Shown: positions 1 to 8,324, counted from the stretch's first letter. The stretch: 64,000 nt of DNA from Deltaproteobacteria bacterium (GCA_020632995.1 JACKEN010000011.1:124001-188000), one strand, 5' to 3'. Notes: generated by a model from the letters alone, not told the origin. Numbers and translations are program-made.

Positions 1-1341
1 GGTGTTCAGGCTCTCGGCCGCGGCCAGGAGGTCCTCGACCGGGAACGCCTCCTTGCCGTAGGCCAGGGTGGCCAACCCGCGCGCCTTGGCCAGCGCCAGC
101 ATGTTGTCGGGGAGGCCAGGGCCGGCGGCCGCGATGGTGGCGAAGACGGAGCGGAAGCACTCGTAGCAGTGCTGGTTGATGAGCCCCGAGATCTCCTTGG
201 GATCCGCGACCTTGGGTGGGGGCGGAGGCGGCTTCACGGGGGGCGGGGGCGGCGGCTCCTCGAAGAGCATGGCCACCAGGCCCGGCACCCCGAAGGCCCC
301 ATAGGGGGTGAAGAGCTGGGTGAAGACGCCCACGAGCACCAGCCCCATCACCACCGCGAAGGCCAGGATGGGGCGCTTGTAGGTCTGCCAGAACGGCGGC
401 AGATCCGGGATGTCGCCCACCTCGAGCTCGTCCCCGCCCGGGACCATGAGGGGGGTGTCGCCGGTGCTCCCCGGCCGCTTGAGGTCACCGGAGGGCGAGC
501 CGAGCTCGGACTCGAGGTCCCCCATGATGTCCTCGATGGAGGCGGGGCCGGCGCCGCTCGCGGGGCCCACCGACGCGCCGGCGCTCGCGTAGGCGCCGGG
601 GCTGGGGGCGGAGGGGGGCAGGGGGGCGTCCAGGCCGAGGTCGAGGTCCGCGGCGGGGCCGCCGCCCAGATCCACGTTGCCGAAGCTCATCTGGTCATCG
701 GCGGTGAGCTCGTTGATCACCTGGTTGAGCTGGGAGTCGCTCGTCATGGCTCGCCAGGCCACGCCGTCCTCCGAGATGTCCTCGGTGCCCCTCAGCTCCT
801 TGTTCCGGAGCATCGTGGCGATGCGGCCCACCCCGTAGGGCCCCTCGACCCGGCCGTTCCTGCGGCGCACCTTGAGCTCCGACTGGGACGGCCCGCCGGG
901 CTTGAGCGACGCCCGCTCCCGGGTGTCGTCGATGAAGTCCAGCATCCCAGAGTCACCCACCGCGTTCTGGTGGGCGCGGGCGGGGGGCGGGGGCGCAGCG
1001 GACCGCGCGGGCGCCCTGGAGGGGGGCAGGTCGTCGTCGAGGCCGAGGTCGAGGTCGTCGAGGCCGTCGGTGTTGAAGGCCGACGACGCGGGCGGCGGGG
1101 TCGCGGGGGCGGAGGCGCCCACGCTGCCGGGCAGGGCCACCGCGGAGCCGCCTCGGGGGGCCGGAGTGGCGCGCCCTACGCTCCCCGGCAGCGCCACCGC
1201 CGAGGACGCCCGCGAGGTGTCCGGCCGCTTGGCCACGAACGTGTGGCTGCACTTGGGGCAGCGGATGGTGACGCCGGTCGGGGGCACCCGGGCGTCATCC
1301 ACCGAATAGCGCGTCTTGCAGGCCGGACAGGAGACGTTCAT
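1..1341 (-). CDS. Zinc-ribbon / GYF-like single-pass membrane protein (3' end outside window)
   Basis: At least 447 codons; the reading frame runs off the left edge. The N-terminus begins MNVSCPACKTRYSVDD and continues to IRCPKCSHTF, a four-cysteine MJ0042-type zinc ribbon. A low-complexity Ala/Pro/Asp linker holds a repeated VALPGSVG motif. A segment near residues 145-190 with EGPYGVGRIATMLR and DGVAWRAM looks like a GYF_2-type domain. One hydrophobic helix (ILAFAVVMGLVLVGVFTQLF) precedes a Pro-rich stretch and a C-terminal helical region. This architecture is common in myxobacterial proteins of unknown role, often placed in polarity or signalling. Start is the ATG directly before the ribbon. 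It diverges from the PspA-like gene. Function is not known to me. Confidence 0.8.
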   Translation of the reverse strand, partial: MNVSCPACKTRYSVDDARVPPTGVTIRCPKCSHTFVAKRPDTSRASSAVALPGSVGRATPAPRGGSAVALPGSVGASAPATPPPASSAFNTDGLDDLDLGLDDDLPPSRAPARSAAPPPPARAHQNAVGDSGMLDFIDDTRERASLKPGGPSQSELKVRRRNGRVEGPYGVGRIATMLRNKELRGTEDISEDGVAWRAMTSDSQLNQVINELTADDQMSFGNVDLGGGPAADLDLGLDAPLPPSAPSPGAYASAGASVGPASGAGPASIEDIMGDLESELGSPSGDLKRPGSTGDTPLMVPGGDELEVGDIPDLPPFWQTYKRPILAFAVVMGLVLVGVFTQLFTPYGAFGVPGLVAMLFEEPPPPPPVKPPPPPPKVADPKEISGLINQHCYECFRSVFATIAAAGPGLPDNMLALAKARGLATLAYGKEAFPVEDLLAAAESLNT

Positions 1342-1397
1342 GGGCCGTGACGACGCTAACAGGGGCTAGGATGGATGTCGACGTGGGGGCGCGCCGC

Positions 1398-1426
1398 TTG
1401 ACGCCCCCCTGAGCGGCGGTTATCTC
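1398..1426 (+). promoter_or_regulatory. Sigma-70-type promoter of the PspA-like gene
   Basis: TTGACG at 1398-1403, a 17-bp spacer, then TATCTC at 1421-1426. The -10 ends 66 nt before the GTG start, so this transcript has a real leader with a Shine-Dalgarno site (AGAAGGAGA, 1478-1486), unlike many neighbours that look leaderless. Confidence 0.6.
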
Positions 1427-1492
1427 CGTTCTGCGGCTGGGGATGGGGCGCATCGCGCGGCCCGGCCTGGTCCCCTGAGAAGGAGACGTTCG

Positions 1493-2206
1493 GTGTCCCA
1501 AAGTGGAAGTGGCTTCTTCGCGCGCCTGTCCAACCTCTGGCACGGCTTTCTGAACCTGTGGGTGTCCGACCTCGAGAAGGACCACCCCGAGATCGCCTAC
1601 GAGAACTCGATCAACTCGATGATCGACAAGTACACGAAGCTGAAGAAGGCCACCGCGGCCATCATCCGGCGTCGTGAAGACATCGAGGGGCGGCTCAAGG
1701 CCCGCGAGAAGGAGCTGGCCCAGGTCGACGCTGATCTCAACACCGCGGTCGAGAGCGACGAGGACGAGCTCGCGCTCATCCTGATCAACAAGAAGAACAC
1801 CCTCGAGGCCGAGGTCGCGGAGCTGACCGCCGATCTCGAGCAGGCCCGTCAGGACGCCGAGGACGCCAAGTCCTCGCTCCTCAACGTGCAGGCCGAGATC
1901 AACAAGCTCAAGGGCGAGAAGGACCGCATGCTGGCGAAGATGGCCAGCGCCAAGGCCCGCATCCAGGTGCAGGAGCAGCTCGAGGGCCTCAGCGTCGACG
2001 CCGAGGTCAAGGCCCTCGACAACGTGCGCGAGCACATCAACTCGCTGCAGGCCGAGGCCAAGCTGGGCAAGGAGCTGGCGGGCGAGTCCCTCGAGGGGCG
2101 CCTCAAGAAGCTCCGCCAGCAGACCGGCGACATCACCGCCAAGCGCGAGCTGGATGCCCTCAAGGCCAAGCGCGCCGCGGCCAAGCAGGCCCAGAAGACC
2201 ATGTAG
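1493..2206 (+). CDS. PspA/IM30-like coiled-coil protein
   Basis: 237 residues, almost entirely charged heptad-like helix after a short N-terminal amphipathic segment (FFARLSNLWHGFLNLWVSDLEK) and the PspA-like NSINSMIDKYTKLKKA region. PspA/IM30/Vipp1 proteins form ESCRT-III-like assemblies on the cytoplasmic face of stressed membranes; that role is inferred from overall resemblance. The GTG start lies 6 nt after AGAAGGAGA. The next gene begins 22 bp downstream and is also coiled-coil, so the two probably form a membrane-maintenance pair. C-terminus is Lys/Ala-rich. It could instead be another coiled-coil family with similar composition. Confidence 0.7.
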   Translation: MSQSGSGFFARLSNLWHGFLNLWVSDLEKDHPEIAYENSINSMIDKYTKLKKATAAIIRRREDIEGRLKAREKELAQVDADLNTAVESDEDELALILINKKNTLEAEVAELTADLEQARQDAEDAKSSLLNVQAEINKLKGEKDRMLAKMASAKARIQVQEQLEGLSVDAEVKALDNVREHINSLQAEAKLGKELAGESLEGRLKKLRQQTGDITAKRELDALKAKRAAAKQAQKTM

Positions 2207-2227
2207 CGCGGCCGCGCGCCGAAGCTC

Positions 2228-3034
2228 ATGGCTGCCTCATCGGGTCCCTCCGCCTTCGGGCTCGCCCTCTCGCACCCCCTCAACATCCTGATGCTGGGCG
2301 CCGCGGGCGTGTCCGCGGTGCTCACCGGCTCCTGGCTCCCGCTCGCGGTGGGGGCGGGGGCCGAGCTGGTGTGGCTCGCGGTGGGCCGGCGCCTCGGGCG
2401 CGGGGGCGAGTTCTTCGACTTCGTGCGGCGCCAGCACCAGCTGGCCGAGCGGAACCGAGGAACGCAAGCCAGGTTGTCACAGGTCAACGAGGCGGATCGC
2501 CGCCGCTACCTGGAGCTCGATCGGCTGGCCCAGGACATCCAGGGCCTGGTCGACGACGCGGGCGAGGTCGAGCGCGACATGCTCGCCCCCGAGCTCGAGA
2601 AGGTCCGCCGCCTGGTCGAGGCCTTCCTCGAGCTGGCCGCTCGGGCCACCCGCTACGAGGCCTTCGTGGGCGAGACCGACCTCGACGCCCTCGAGGCCGA
2701 GGTGCGGCGCCAGGGCGTGCTGGTCGAGCGATCGTCGGGCGACGACAAGGCCCTCGCGGTGTCGAACCTCGAGGTGATGGAAGCCAGGTTGCAGCGGGCG
2801 CTCGAGGTGCGTGGCCTGCTCAAGAGCGCCCGCGGGCAGCTCAACCTGGTGGAGAACACCCTGAGGCTCATGCGGGATCAGGTGGCGTCGATGGACGACC
2901 CCGGCCACATCGCGGGGCAGCTCGACGAGCTCGTGCGCTCGGTGGAGGCGATCGAGGCGTCCGCGAAGGAGACACGCGAGCTGGAAGCTCGGGCGCGGGG
3001 TGCCGCGTTGCAGGCCGGTCACGTTTCTACCTAG
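2228..3034 (+). CDS. Membrane-anchored coiled-coil protein, partner of PspA-like gene
   Basis: 268 residues. The N-terminus carries two adjacent hydrophobic segments (LNILMLGAAGVSAVLTGSW and LPLAVGAGAELVWLAV, residues about 18-52), then a basic patch and a long acidic coiled coil to the end. I see no catalytic motif. It follows the PspA-like gene by 21 nt on the same strand, which suggests co-transcription and a scaffold role at the inner membrane; this is inference from context only. Confidence 0.65.
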   Translation: MAASSGPSAFGLALSHPLNILMLGAAGVSAVLTGSWLPLAVGAGAELVWLAVGRRLGRGGEFFDFVRRQHQLAERNRGTQARLSQVNEADRRRYLELDRLAQDIQGLVDDAGEVERDMLAPELEKVRRLVEAFLELAARATRYEAFVGETDLDALEAEVRRQGVLVERSSGDDKALAVSNLEVMEARLQRALEVRGLLKSARGQLNLVENTLRLMRDQVASMDDPGHIAGQLDELVRSVEAIEASAKETRELEARARGAALQAGHVST

Positions 3035-3078
3035 GCCCCCGGTCGGCTGGCGCCGCCCGCGGGCTGGCAGTTCTCGGT

Positions 3079-3096
3079 TCACCGCGTTCGCGGTGA
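3079..3096 (+). terminator. Hairpin after the PspA-like operon
   Basis: Perfect 8-bp stem TCACCGCG / CGCGGTGA with a two-base TT loop, 45 nt after the stop codon. No T-run follows, so it is at best a weak or Rho-assisted terminator or an mRNA-protecting hairpin. Confidence 0.4.
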
Positions 3097-3112
3097 GCCC
3101 TACGAATTCCCG

Positions 3113-3141
3113 TTGACTTGGGTTCCGAGGTCTGGTCATAC
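3113..3141 (+). promoter_or_regulatory. Promoter of tRNA-Arg
   Basis: TTGACT at 3113-3118, 17-bp spacer, TCATAC at 3136-3141, about 15 nt before the tRNA 5' end. Shifting the -10 by one base gives CATACA with an 18-bp spacer. Confidence 0.55.
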
Positions 3142-3156
3142 ACTCCGCCACAGCGC

Positions 3157-3233
3157 GCACCCGTAGCTTAGCTGGATAGAGCGCCGGACTACGAATCCGG
3201 AGGTCGGGAGTTCGAATCTCTCCGGGTGCGCCA
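3157..3233 (+). tRNA. tRNA-Arg (anticodon ACG)
   Basis: 77-nt cloverleaf. Acceptor stem GCACCCG pairs with CGGGTGC (3223-3229), followed by discriminator G and an encoded CCA. The anticodon stem CCGGA/TCCGG encloses loop CTACGAA with ACG anticodon, which after A34-to-inosine editing reads CGU, CGC and CGA. The T arm contains the usual GTTCGAATC. D-loop contains AGCTGGATAGAGC. It is a solitary gene with its own promoter. Confidence 0.97.
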
Positions 3234-3367
3234 TCTTCTCTCCCCCGCAATCTGACTTGCTGCTGACCCCGCGTCGGCCAGCGTCCTGACCCTCGGTTCA
3301 CGTCCCAGCCCGCGACCTCTGCTTGTTCGCGAGGCGGCCCCTGGCGCACCCTGTGCGCGAGGTCGGC

Positions 3368-4921
3368 ATGAAGAGCCCCCACGTCCACGCGCGGCCGCCG
3401 ATCCAGGGCAGCGGCGTCCTGGTCTCGCTGGACACCTTCCGGGAGGGCCTGCGCTCCACCGTTCAGTCTGCCCGGCCGGCGGAGCCGCTGGACGAGGACC
3501 CCACCGCCTGCGTGCCCGCGGGGGGCGAATTGGCGAGCGAAGCGCGCAGCCGGGGGCAGCCCGGCGGAGAGGGGTGGGACGGCTCCGCCGGCCCGGGACC
3601 CGATGGATTCTTGCAGGGGCACCGGCTCCTGGGGCGGCGGGGGGCGGTGGACGGCGTGGCGCTGTTCTACGCGGTGGGGCCCGAAGGCGCCGCGGTGCTG
3701 AAGTGGCTGCCCCGGAGCCAGGCCGAGTACCCGCGCCGGGTCTCGGCCCTCTACACCGAGGCCCAGGTTGCCCAGCGCCTGGTCGCGCCGGGGCTCCTGC
3801 CGCTCATCCACGCGGACGAGGACGCGGCCGGGTGCGCTCTGGTCTACGCCTCGCCCGACCCCGGGGCCACCCTCGGCGAGGTGCAGGCCCGCTTGCAGAG
3901 CCGGGGGCAGGCCATGCCGCTCGGGCTCGTGGCGCGGGTGGCGCTCGAGGTGGCGGAGGCGCTGGGCTTCATCCACGGTCTCACCGCGCGGGACGGCGCC
4001 CCGCTCGGCCTCACGGTTGGGCACCTCGCCCCCGACGTGGTGACCCTCGACGCCCGGGGGCGGGTGCGGCTCGCGACCTGGGCCTTGCGCCTGGTGCCGG
4101 ATCGCTCGTTCCTGCCGGGGGCGTGGCTCGACGACGCGGCGGTGCCCTACGTCGCGCCGGAGTGCCTGCGGGGCGACCCCTGGACCGCCGCCGCGGCGGT
4201 GTACGCGGTGGGGGTGATGCTCTTCGAGCTGCTGGTGGGCCGGCCTGCTTTCCTCGGGGTCCGGCCCGAGGTGGTGCCGGGGCGGGTGCTGGCCGGTGGT
4301 CTGCCCCACGCGCTCCTGGTGGACGAGGGGGTGCCGGAGGGCCTGCTCGAGGTCGTGACCCTCGCCACCGCGGCCGAGCCCAAGGCCCGCTACTCGGGGC
4401 CCGGGCGCCTGGCCGCGGCCCTCGCGCGCTGGCTCTCGACCGAGCGAGACGCGCCGGGGAGCGCCGAGGCCCTGGGCCTGTTCCTCGACGCCCACGGCCT
4501 CTTGGGACGGGGGGAGGCCCCGCCCGAGGACGACGAGAACACGGTGCAGGCAGACGCGCACTTCTCGGTGCTGGAGGGCGCGCCGCGGGCCCGGGAGGCG
4601 CGGGCGATCTCCGCCGTGGCAGCGCCGCGGGTGCCCTCCAGCGCGCGGGGGTGGGATCCGGAGGGCCTCGCCGCGACCCTGCGGGGCCGCGTGATCCCCG
4701 CCGTGCTCCTGTCGCCGGAGGCCTGGACCCCGACCGACACCCACCCCACCCGGGTCAGCCCGCCGCCGCTGCCGCCTCCGGATCCCGCGCCCCGCGCGAA
4801 TGCACCGCTCGCGCGCGGGCACGTCACGGTGGAGGCGCTGTTGCCCCTCGGCGCGCGGCTGACCCGCCGCCTCCGGCGGGCGGTCGTCCGGGTGCAAGCC
4901 TGGTTGCGCGACCTCGGGTAG
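3368..4921 (+). CDS. Ser/Thr kinase-like protein, predicted pseudokinase
   Basis: 517 residues from the ATG before KSPHVHARPP; a TTG 45 nt upstream would extend it. The kinase-like fold spans about residues 82-360: a lysine in AAVLKWL and a glutamate in YTEAQVAQRL fit the VAIK lysine and helix-C glutamate, and VPYVAPECLRG matches the activation-segment APE. The catalytic loop HRDxxxxN is replaced by VGHLAPDVV and DFG is replaced by ATWA, so phosphotransfer is unlikely. Residues 54-81, just before this domain, are encoded by a copy of a dispersed repeat (3527-3610). The C-terminus is a Pro-rich linker and a basic tail. A scaffold or regulator role is inferred. Convergent with another degenerate kinase. 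Confidence 0.8.
   Translation: MKSPHVHARPPIQGSGVLVSLDTFREGLRSTVQSARPAEPLDEDPTACVPAGGELASEARSRGQPGGEGWDGSAGPGPDGFLQGHRLLGRRGAVDGVALFYAVGPEGAAVLKWLPRSQAEYPRRVSALYTEAQVAQRLVAPGLLPLIHADEDAAGCALVYASPDPGATLGEVQARLQSRGQAMPLGLVARVALEVAEALGFIHGLTARDGAPLGLTVGHLAPDVVTLDARGRVRLATWALRLVPDRSFLPGAWLDDAAVPYVAPECLRGDPWTAAAAVYAVGVMLFELLVGRPAFLGVRPEVVPGRVLAGGLPHALLVDEGVPEGLLEVVTLATAAEPKARYSGPGRLAAALARWLSTERDAPGSAEALGLFLDAHGLLGRGEAPPEDDENTVQADAHFSVLEGAPRAREARAISAVAAPRVPSSARGWDPEGLAATLRGRVIPAVLLSPEAWTPTDTHPTRVSPPPLPPPDPAPRANAPLARGHVTVEALLPLGARLTRRLRRAVVRVQAWLRDLG
3527..3610 (+). repeat. REP-like dispersed repeat, copy 1 (inside pseudokinase gene)
   Basis: About 84 bp, closely matching copy 2 (25291-25373) and, in reverse orientation, copies 3 (36405-36484) and 4 (49793-49862). 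It contains a hairpin GCCGGG...CCCGGC followed by the shared block GAGAGGGGTGGGACGGCTCC and a CCGGCCCGGGACCC end. This copy is read through in frame. Confidence 0.8.
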
Positions 4922-4968
4922 CGCCCCGGCGCCCAAGGAGCCTGTTCCCTGCGGCCTGGACCCTGTCG

Positions 4969-5133
4969 CCTGAACCCTGTCTCTGAAGCCTGAAGCCCCG
5001 CCATCGCCGGCCACCGGACCCTCCGCGCCCGAGGCCGATGCTGTGCCGTCGGCTCCCAGGCCTCAGAGACAGGGTTCAGGCCTCAGAGACAGGGTTCAGG
5101 CCTCAGAGACAGGGTTCAGGCCTCAGAGACAGG
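4969..5133. repeat. 20-bp tandem repeat with inverted copy between convergent genes
   Basis: Unit CCTCAGAGACAGGGTTCAGG occurs at 5061-5080, 5081-5100 and 5101-5120, with a partial unit at 5121-5133. An inverted copy with one mismatch lies at 4969-4988, and a more degenerate one just before it. The arms can fold into a long stem between the two convergent kinase-like genes, so a bidirectional terminator is possible. Confidence 0.85.
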
Positions 5134-5135
5134 CC

Positions 5136-6083
5136 TCAGGCCTGGGCCTGCGGCTTCTCGAACAGCATCCCCATCAGCTTCTGGGCGAACATCGCGTCCA
5201 GCTGCACGTGCACCCGGTCCACCAGGGCGTGGATGGCGACCAGGAACGCCTTGGCGCTCTCGAAGCGATCCTCGGGGCGGGAGGCGAGGGCCTTCAGGAT
5301 GATGTCCCGAAGGTCCGTGTGCAGGTCGGGGCGGTAGCGCTCGAGAGGCACCGGGTACAGGCCGCTCGCGAGGCGGTCGAGGAGCGCGTCCTCGTGTGCG
5401 CTGCTGAACAGCACGTGCCCGGTGACCAGCTCGTAGAGCAGGATCCCGGCCTGGAAGAGGTCGCTCGCAGGGGAGGGCGGGGCGCCCCGGACCTGCTCGG
5501 GCGCGAGGTACGCGGTGTAGCCCCGGTTGTGGCCCAGGTTCAGGCCGTGCGAGGTGCGGCGGCGGGTGCTGGCGAGGGCGAGGCCGAAGTCGGTGAGCTT
5601 CACCTCGCCGTCCATCGAGATGAGCACGTTGGTGTGGGCGAGGTCGCCGTGGGGGACCTCGAATGTGTCGCCGCCGGGGGCCGGCTGCCGGTGGGCGTGC
5701 TCCAGCGCGTGCAGGATGCCTTGCATCACGTAGAGGGCCACGTCGGTGGGGAAGCCCACCTTCTTCTGGCCGCAGCGGCCGAGGACACGCAGGAGGTTGT
5801 GGCCCCGGATGTAGCGGGTGGCGAGGTAGCTGCGGCCCTCGAGGGCGCCGAAGTCCACCAGCTCGGCCACGTTGGGGTGGCGGAGCACCGCGTAGCGCCG
5901 GGCCGCCTCGAGCACCGCCTCGTTGGCCCCGTCGGCGCAGGGGCGGGCTCGGCGCAGCACCACCTGCTGCGGGACCCCGTCGGGGCCGAAGAAGGTGGCG
6001 AGGTGGACCTCGAGGTCGCGGCGGCGGGCCATGGCCTGGCCGACGATGAAGGGTCCGAACCGGGCCTCCGCCTCCCCTGCCAT
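5136..6083 (-). CDS. Ser/Thr kinase family protein with altered ATP-binding site
   Basis: 315 residues from ATG 6083; a longer frame exists to 6203 but would overlap the divergent lipoprotein gene. Kinase motifs: HGDLAHTNVL (catalytic Asp and Asn kept, HRD changed to HGD), KLTDFGLA (DFG kept), YLAPEQVRG (APE kept), SDLFQAGILLYELVTG (helix F). The glycine loop is degenerate (FIVGQAMARR) and the VAIK lysine position reads VVLRRARP, so ATP binding may be weak or non-canonical. There is no transmembrane or sensor domain, unlike most long myxobacterial kinases. It converges on the pseudokinase gene across the repeat array. Activity is uncertain. Confidence 0.85.
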   Translation of the reverse strand: MAGEAEARFGPFIVGQAMARRRDLEVHLATFFGPDGVPQQVVLRRARPCADGANEAVLEAARRYAVLRHPNVAELVDFGALEGRSYLATRYIRGHNLLRVLGRCGQKKVGFPTDVALYVMQGILHALEHAHRQPAPGGDTFEVPHGDLAHTNVLISMDGEVKLTDFGLALASTRRRTSHGLNLGHNRGYTAYLAPEQVRGAPPSPASDLFQAGILLYELVTGHVLFSSAHEDALLDRLASGLYPVPLERYRPDLHTDLRDIILKALASRPEDRFESAKAFLVAIHALVDRVHVQLDAMFAQKLMGMLFEKPQAQA

Positions 6084-6091
6084 GGCGCTCC

Positions 6092-6097
6092 AGTCTA
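6092..6097 (-). promoter_or_regulatory. -10-like box TAGACT, 8 nt before start
   Basis: TAGACT on the minus strand ends 8 nt before the ATG at 6083, with no Shine-Dalgarno between. It supports that start and fits a leaderless or near-leaderless transcript. Confidence 0.5.
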
Positions 6098-6195
6098 GCA
6101 GGTGTGGCGGGACGGTGACCCGATGGGGGATCTCCGGGGGGCGGGTCCGACGAGGGGCGGATGCGTGGGCCCCGCCCTTCGGGCACGATGCGTGT

Positions 6196-7440
6196 ATGAG
6201 CATGTCCTACCCCCGGCGCGTCTGGGCGCCGCTCTTGTTGACGTTGGCGGTGGGCTGCGGCGGCGGCACCCCGGAGCTGAAGCCGGTGGACGCCGGCACG
6301 GAGTGCCAGATCAACGAGGCCACCAACGGCATCGAGATCTGCAACGACCGCGACGACGACTGTAACGGGATCGTGGACGAGGCCCCGAACGGCGGCGGCC
6401 TCAAGCAGTCCTGCTCCAGCGCCTGCGGGGGCGGCACCGAGCTGTGCGTGCACGGGGTGTGGGGCGAGTGCACGGCCCCCGCGCCGAAGGACGAGACCTG
6501 CAACGGCGTCGACGACGACTGCGACGAGGAGGTCGACGAGGGCTGCGACTGTGTCCACGGCGCTACCCGCCCCTGCGGGGAGGACGAGGGCGCCTGCCAC
6601 GCCGGCATCGAGCAGTGCATCGACGGGGTGTGGAGCGGGACCTGCATCGGCGCGGTGGGCCCGGTGGACGAGGTCTGCAACAACGGCATCGACGACAACT
6701 GCGACGGCGCGATCGACGAGGAGTGCCAGTGCGTCGAGGGCGAGACCCAGGTGTGCGGCACCAACGCCGGGGCCTGCACCGCGGGCCTCATCACCTGCGG
6801 CGCCGACTCGCGGTGGGGTGACACCTGCGAGGGCGAGGTGTCGCCGCACCCCGAGGTCTGCAACGGGCTGGACGACGACTGCGACGGCGAGGACGACTGG
6901 ACCACCGCCACCAACTTCGGGTGGCGCGCGGACCCGCACGAGAGCAACGAGGCTTGCGCCCAGGCGGTGACCCTGGACACCGCGGTGGACGGCGGGGCCT
7001 GGATCTCGGTGCCGGTGGCGGATCCCACCGTGCTCGGCGACTACCCCACCCTGTACCCGCTCGGGGACCAGGACTGGTACAGCTTCCGGGCCGAGGAGGT
7101 CTCGCACGGGGTCTGCATCCCGGGGACCTCGCAGTGCGCCTACGTGGTGGTGGTGCAGCTCGAGCTGTCGAACGCGGCGGCCAAGGACGACTACGAGGTC
7201 TGCATCACCACCCAGGCCTGCGGCGCGATCAACCAGGACAACCTGTACTGCAGCAACTCCGCCCGCTGGGTGGAGGACGCCAACTCCTACGTCATGGCCA
7301 TCAAGTGGGGCGGGGTCTGCGCGGCCGACGACTCCCGCGACATCCGCGCGGTGGTGCGGAGCAAGGGCGCGGCCTCGGCCTGCGGCTACTACCAGCTCTA
7401 CGCGCGCTTCTACCTCGACGAGAACGAGGAGTGCCCTTGA
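6196..7440 (+). CDS. MopE-like metal-binding repeat lipoprotein
   Basis: 414 residues. A signal peptide ends in the lipobox LAVGC, predicting an outer-membrane lipoprotein. Four copies of a Cys/Asp motif follow: CNDRDDDCNGIVDE (about residue 50), CNGVDDDCDEEVDE, CNGIDDNCDGAIDE-like, and CNGLDDDCDG (about 222), separated by Cys-rich spacers. Such motifs are widespread in Myxococcota (MopE/putative metal-binding motif family) and probably bind calcium. The C-terminal half has GDQDWYSFRAEEV, as in secreted pre-peptidase-like beta domains. Its stop overlaps the start of the SDR gene. No enzyme activity is evident. Confidence 0.85.
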   Translation: MSMSYPRRVWAPLLLTLAVGCGGGTPELKPVDAGTECQINEATNGIEICNDRDDDCNGIVDEAPNGGGLKQSCSSACGGGTELCVHGVWGECTAPAPKDETCNGVDDDCDEEVDEGCDCVHGATRPCGEDEGACHAGIEQCIDGVWSGTCIGAVGPVDEVCNNGIDDNCDGAIDEECQCVEGETQVCGTNAGACTAGLITCGADSRWGDTCEGEVSPHPEVCNGLDDDCDGEDDWTTATNFGWRADPHESNEACAQAVTLDTAVDGGAWISVPVADPTVLGDYPTLYPLGDQDWYSFRAEEVSHGVCIPGTSQCAYVVVVQLELSNAAAKDDYEVCITTQACGAINQDNLYCSNSARWVEDANSYVMAIKWGGVCAADDSRDIRAVVRSKGAASACGYYQLYARFYLDENEECP

Positions 7441-8285
7441 GCGGCCTGCTGGCGGGGAAGGTGGCCCTGGTCACCGGCGCCAACACCGGCATCGGGCGCG
7501 TCACCGCAAGGCGGCTTGCGGAAGAGGGCGCCCACGTGATCCTGGCCTGTCGGTCCCGCGACAAGAGCGAGGCCGCGTTGGCCGAGGTGCAGGCGGCGGC
7601 CGGGCCGGGCAAGGCAGACTTCTTGGCCCTGGACCTGTCCTCCCTCGCCGCGGTCCGGAGCGCGGCGGCCGAGTGGCTGGCCCGCGATCTCCCGCTCCAC
7701 GTGCTGGTGAACAACGCGGGCCTCGCCGGCCAGCGGGGTGTCACCAAGGACGGGTTCGAGCTCCACTTCGGGGTGAACCACCTGGGGCCCATGCTCTTCA
7801 CCAACCTCCTCCTCGAGCGCCTCCAGCAGAGCGGGCCGGCCCGGGTGGTGATGGTGTCGAGCAAGATGCACGAGCGGGTGACCGGCATCGACTACGAGGC
7901 GGTGCGCCGGCCCACCCGCTCCGTCACCGGGGTGGCGGAGTACGGGGTGTCGAAGCTGGCCAACATCTACTTCGCAAAGGAGCTTGCGCGCCGCGCCGGC
8001 CCGACCGTGCACACCTACGCGCTCCACCCCGGGGTGGTGGCCTCCGACATCTGGCGGCGGGTCCCCCAGCCGTTCCGGTGGATCATGACCCGCAACATGG
8101 TGGACGTGGAGACCGGAGCCGAGACCTCGGTGTACTGCGCCACCTCGCCCGCCGTGGCCGACGACACCGGCCTCTACTACCAGCGCGCGAAGGTGCGCGC
8201 GCCCGCGCCGCTGGCAGAAGATCGATCAGCGGCGGAAGACTGCTGGCGACGGAGCGAGGCCTTCATCGCTGAGGCCAGCGCATAG
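7437..8285 (+). CDS. Short-chain dehydrogenase/reductase, retinol-dehydrogenase-like
   Basis: 282 residues. Classical SDR: TGANTGIG nucleotide-binding loop near the N-terminus, NNAG, VMVSSKMH with the catalytic serine, and YGVSK giving the catalytic Tyr and Lys. The sequence around the loop (ACRSRDKSEAAL) matches the RDH11-14/WWOX-like branch that prefers NADP(H). The TTG start at 7437 overlaps the previous stop in TTGA and has GAGGAG 5 nt upstream; GTG at 7431 is also possible. Translational coupling with a metal-binding lipoprotein has no obvious functional meaning. Substrate is unknown. Confidence 0.88.
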   Translation: MSGLLAGKVALVTGANTGIGRVTARRLAEEGAHVILACRSRDKSEAALAEVQAAAGPGKADFLALDLSSLAAVRSAAAEWLARDLPLHVLVNNAGLAGQRGVTKDGFELHFGVNHLGPMLFTNLLLERLQQSGPARVVMVSSKMHERVTGIDYEAVRRPTRSVTGVAEYGVSKLANIYFAKELARRAGPTVHTYALHPGVVASDIWRRVPQPFRWIMTRNMVDVETGAETSVYCATSPAVADDTGLYYQRAKVRAPAPLAEDRSAAEDCWRRSEAFIAEASA

Positions 8286-8311
8286 GGGGTGTGTTCGCGC
8301 CCCACCCCGGG

Positions 8312-8317
8312 TACCCT
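8312..8317 (+). promoter_or_regulatory. -10-like box TACCCT, 7 nt before start
   Basis: TACCCT ends 7 nt before ATG 8325; the intervening CGGGCGC is not a ribosome-binding site. Confidence 0.5.
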
Positions 8318-8324
8318 CGGGCGC

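Noticed and set aside
2477..5014. Very long minus-strand open frame over genes 3 and 5 and the tRNA
   Set aside because: High G+C keeps antisense frames open. The segment across the tRNA gives the well-known artefact peptide RTPDLRIRSPALYP from antisense tRNA, and real proteins on the plus strand explain the DNA.
5061..5133. Possible CRISPR array
   Set aside because: Units are directly adjacent without spacers and no cas genes are present.
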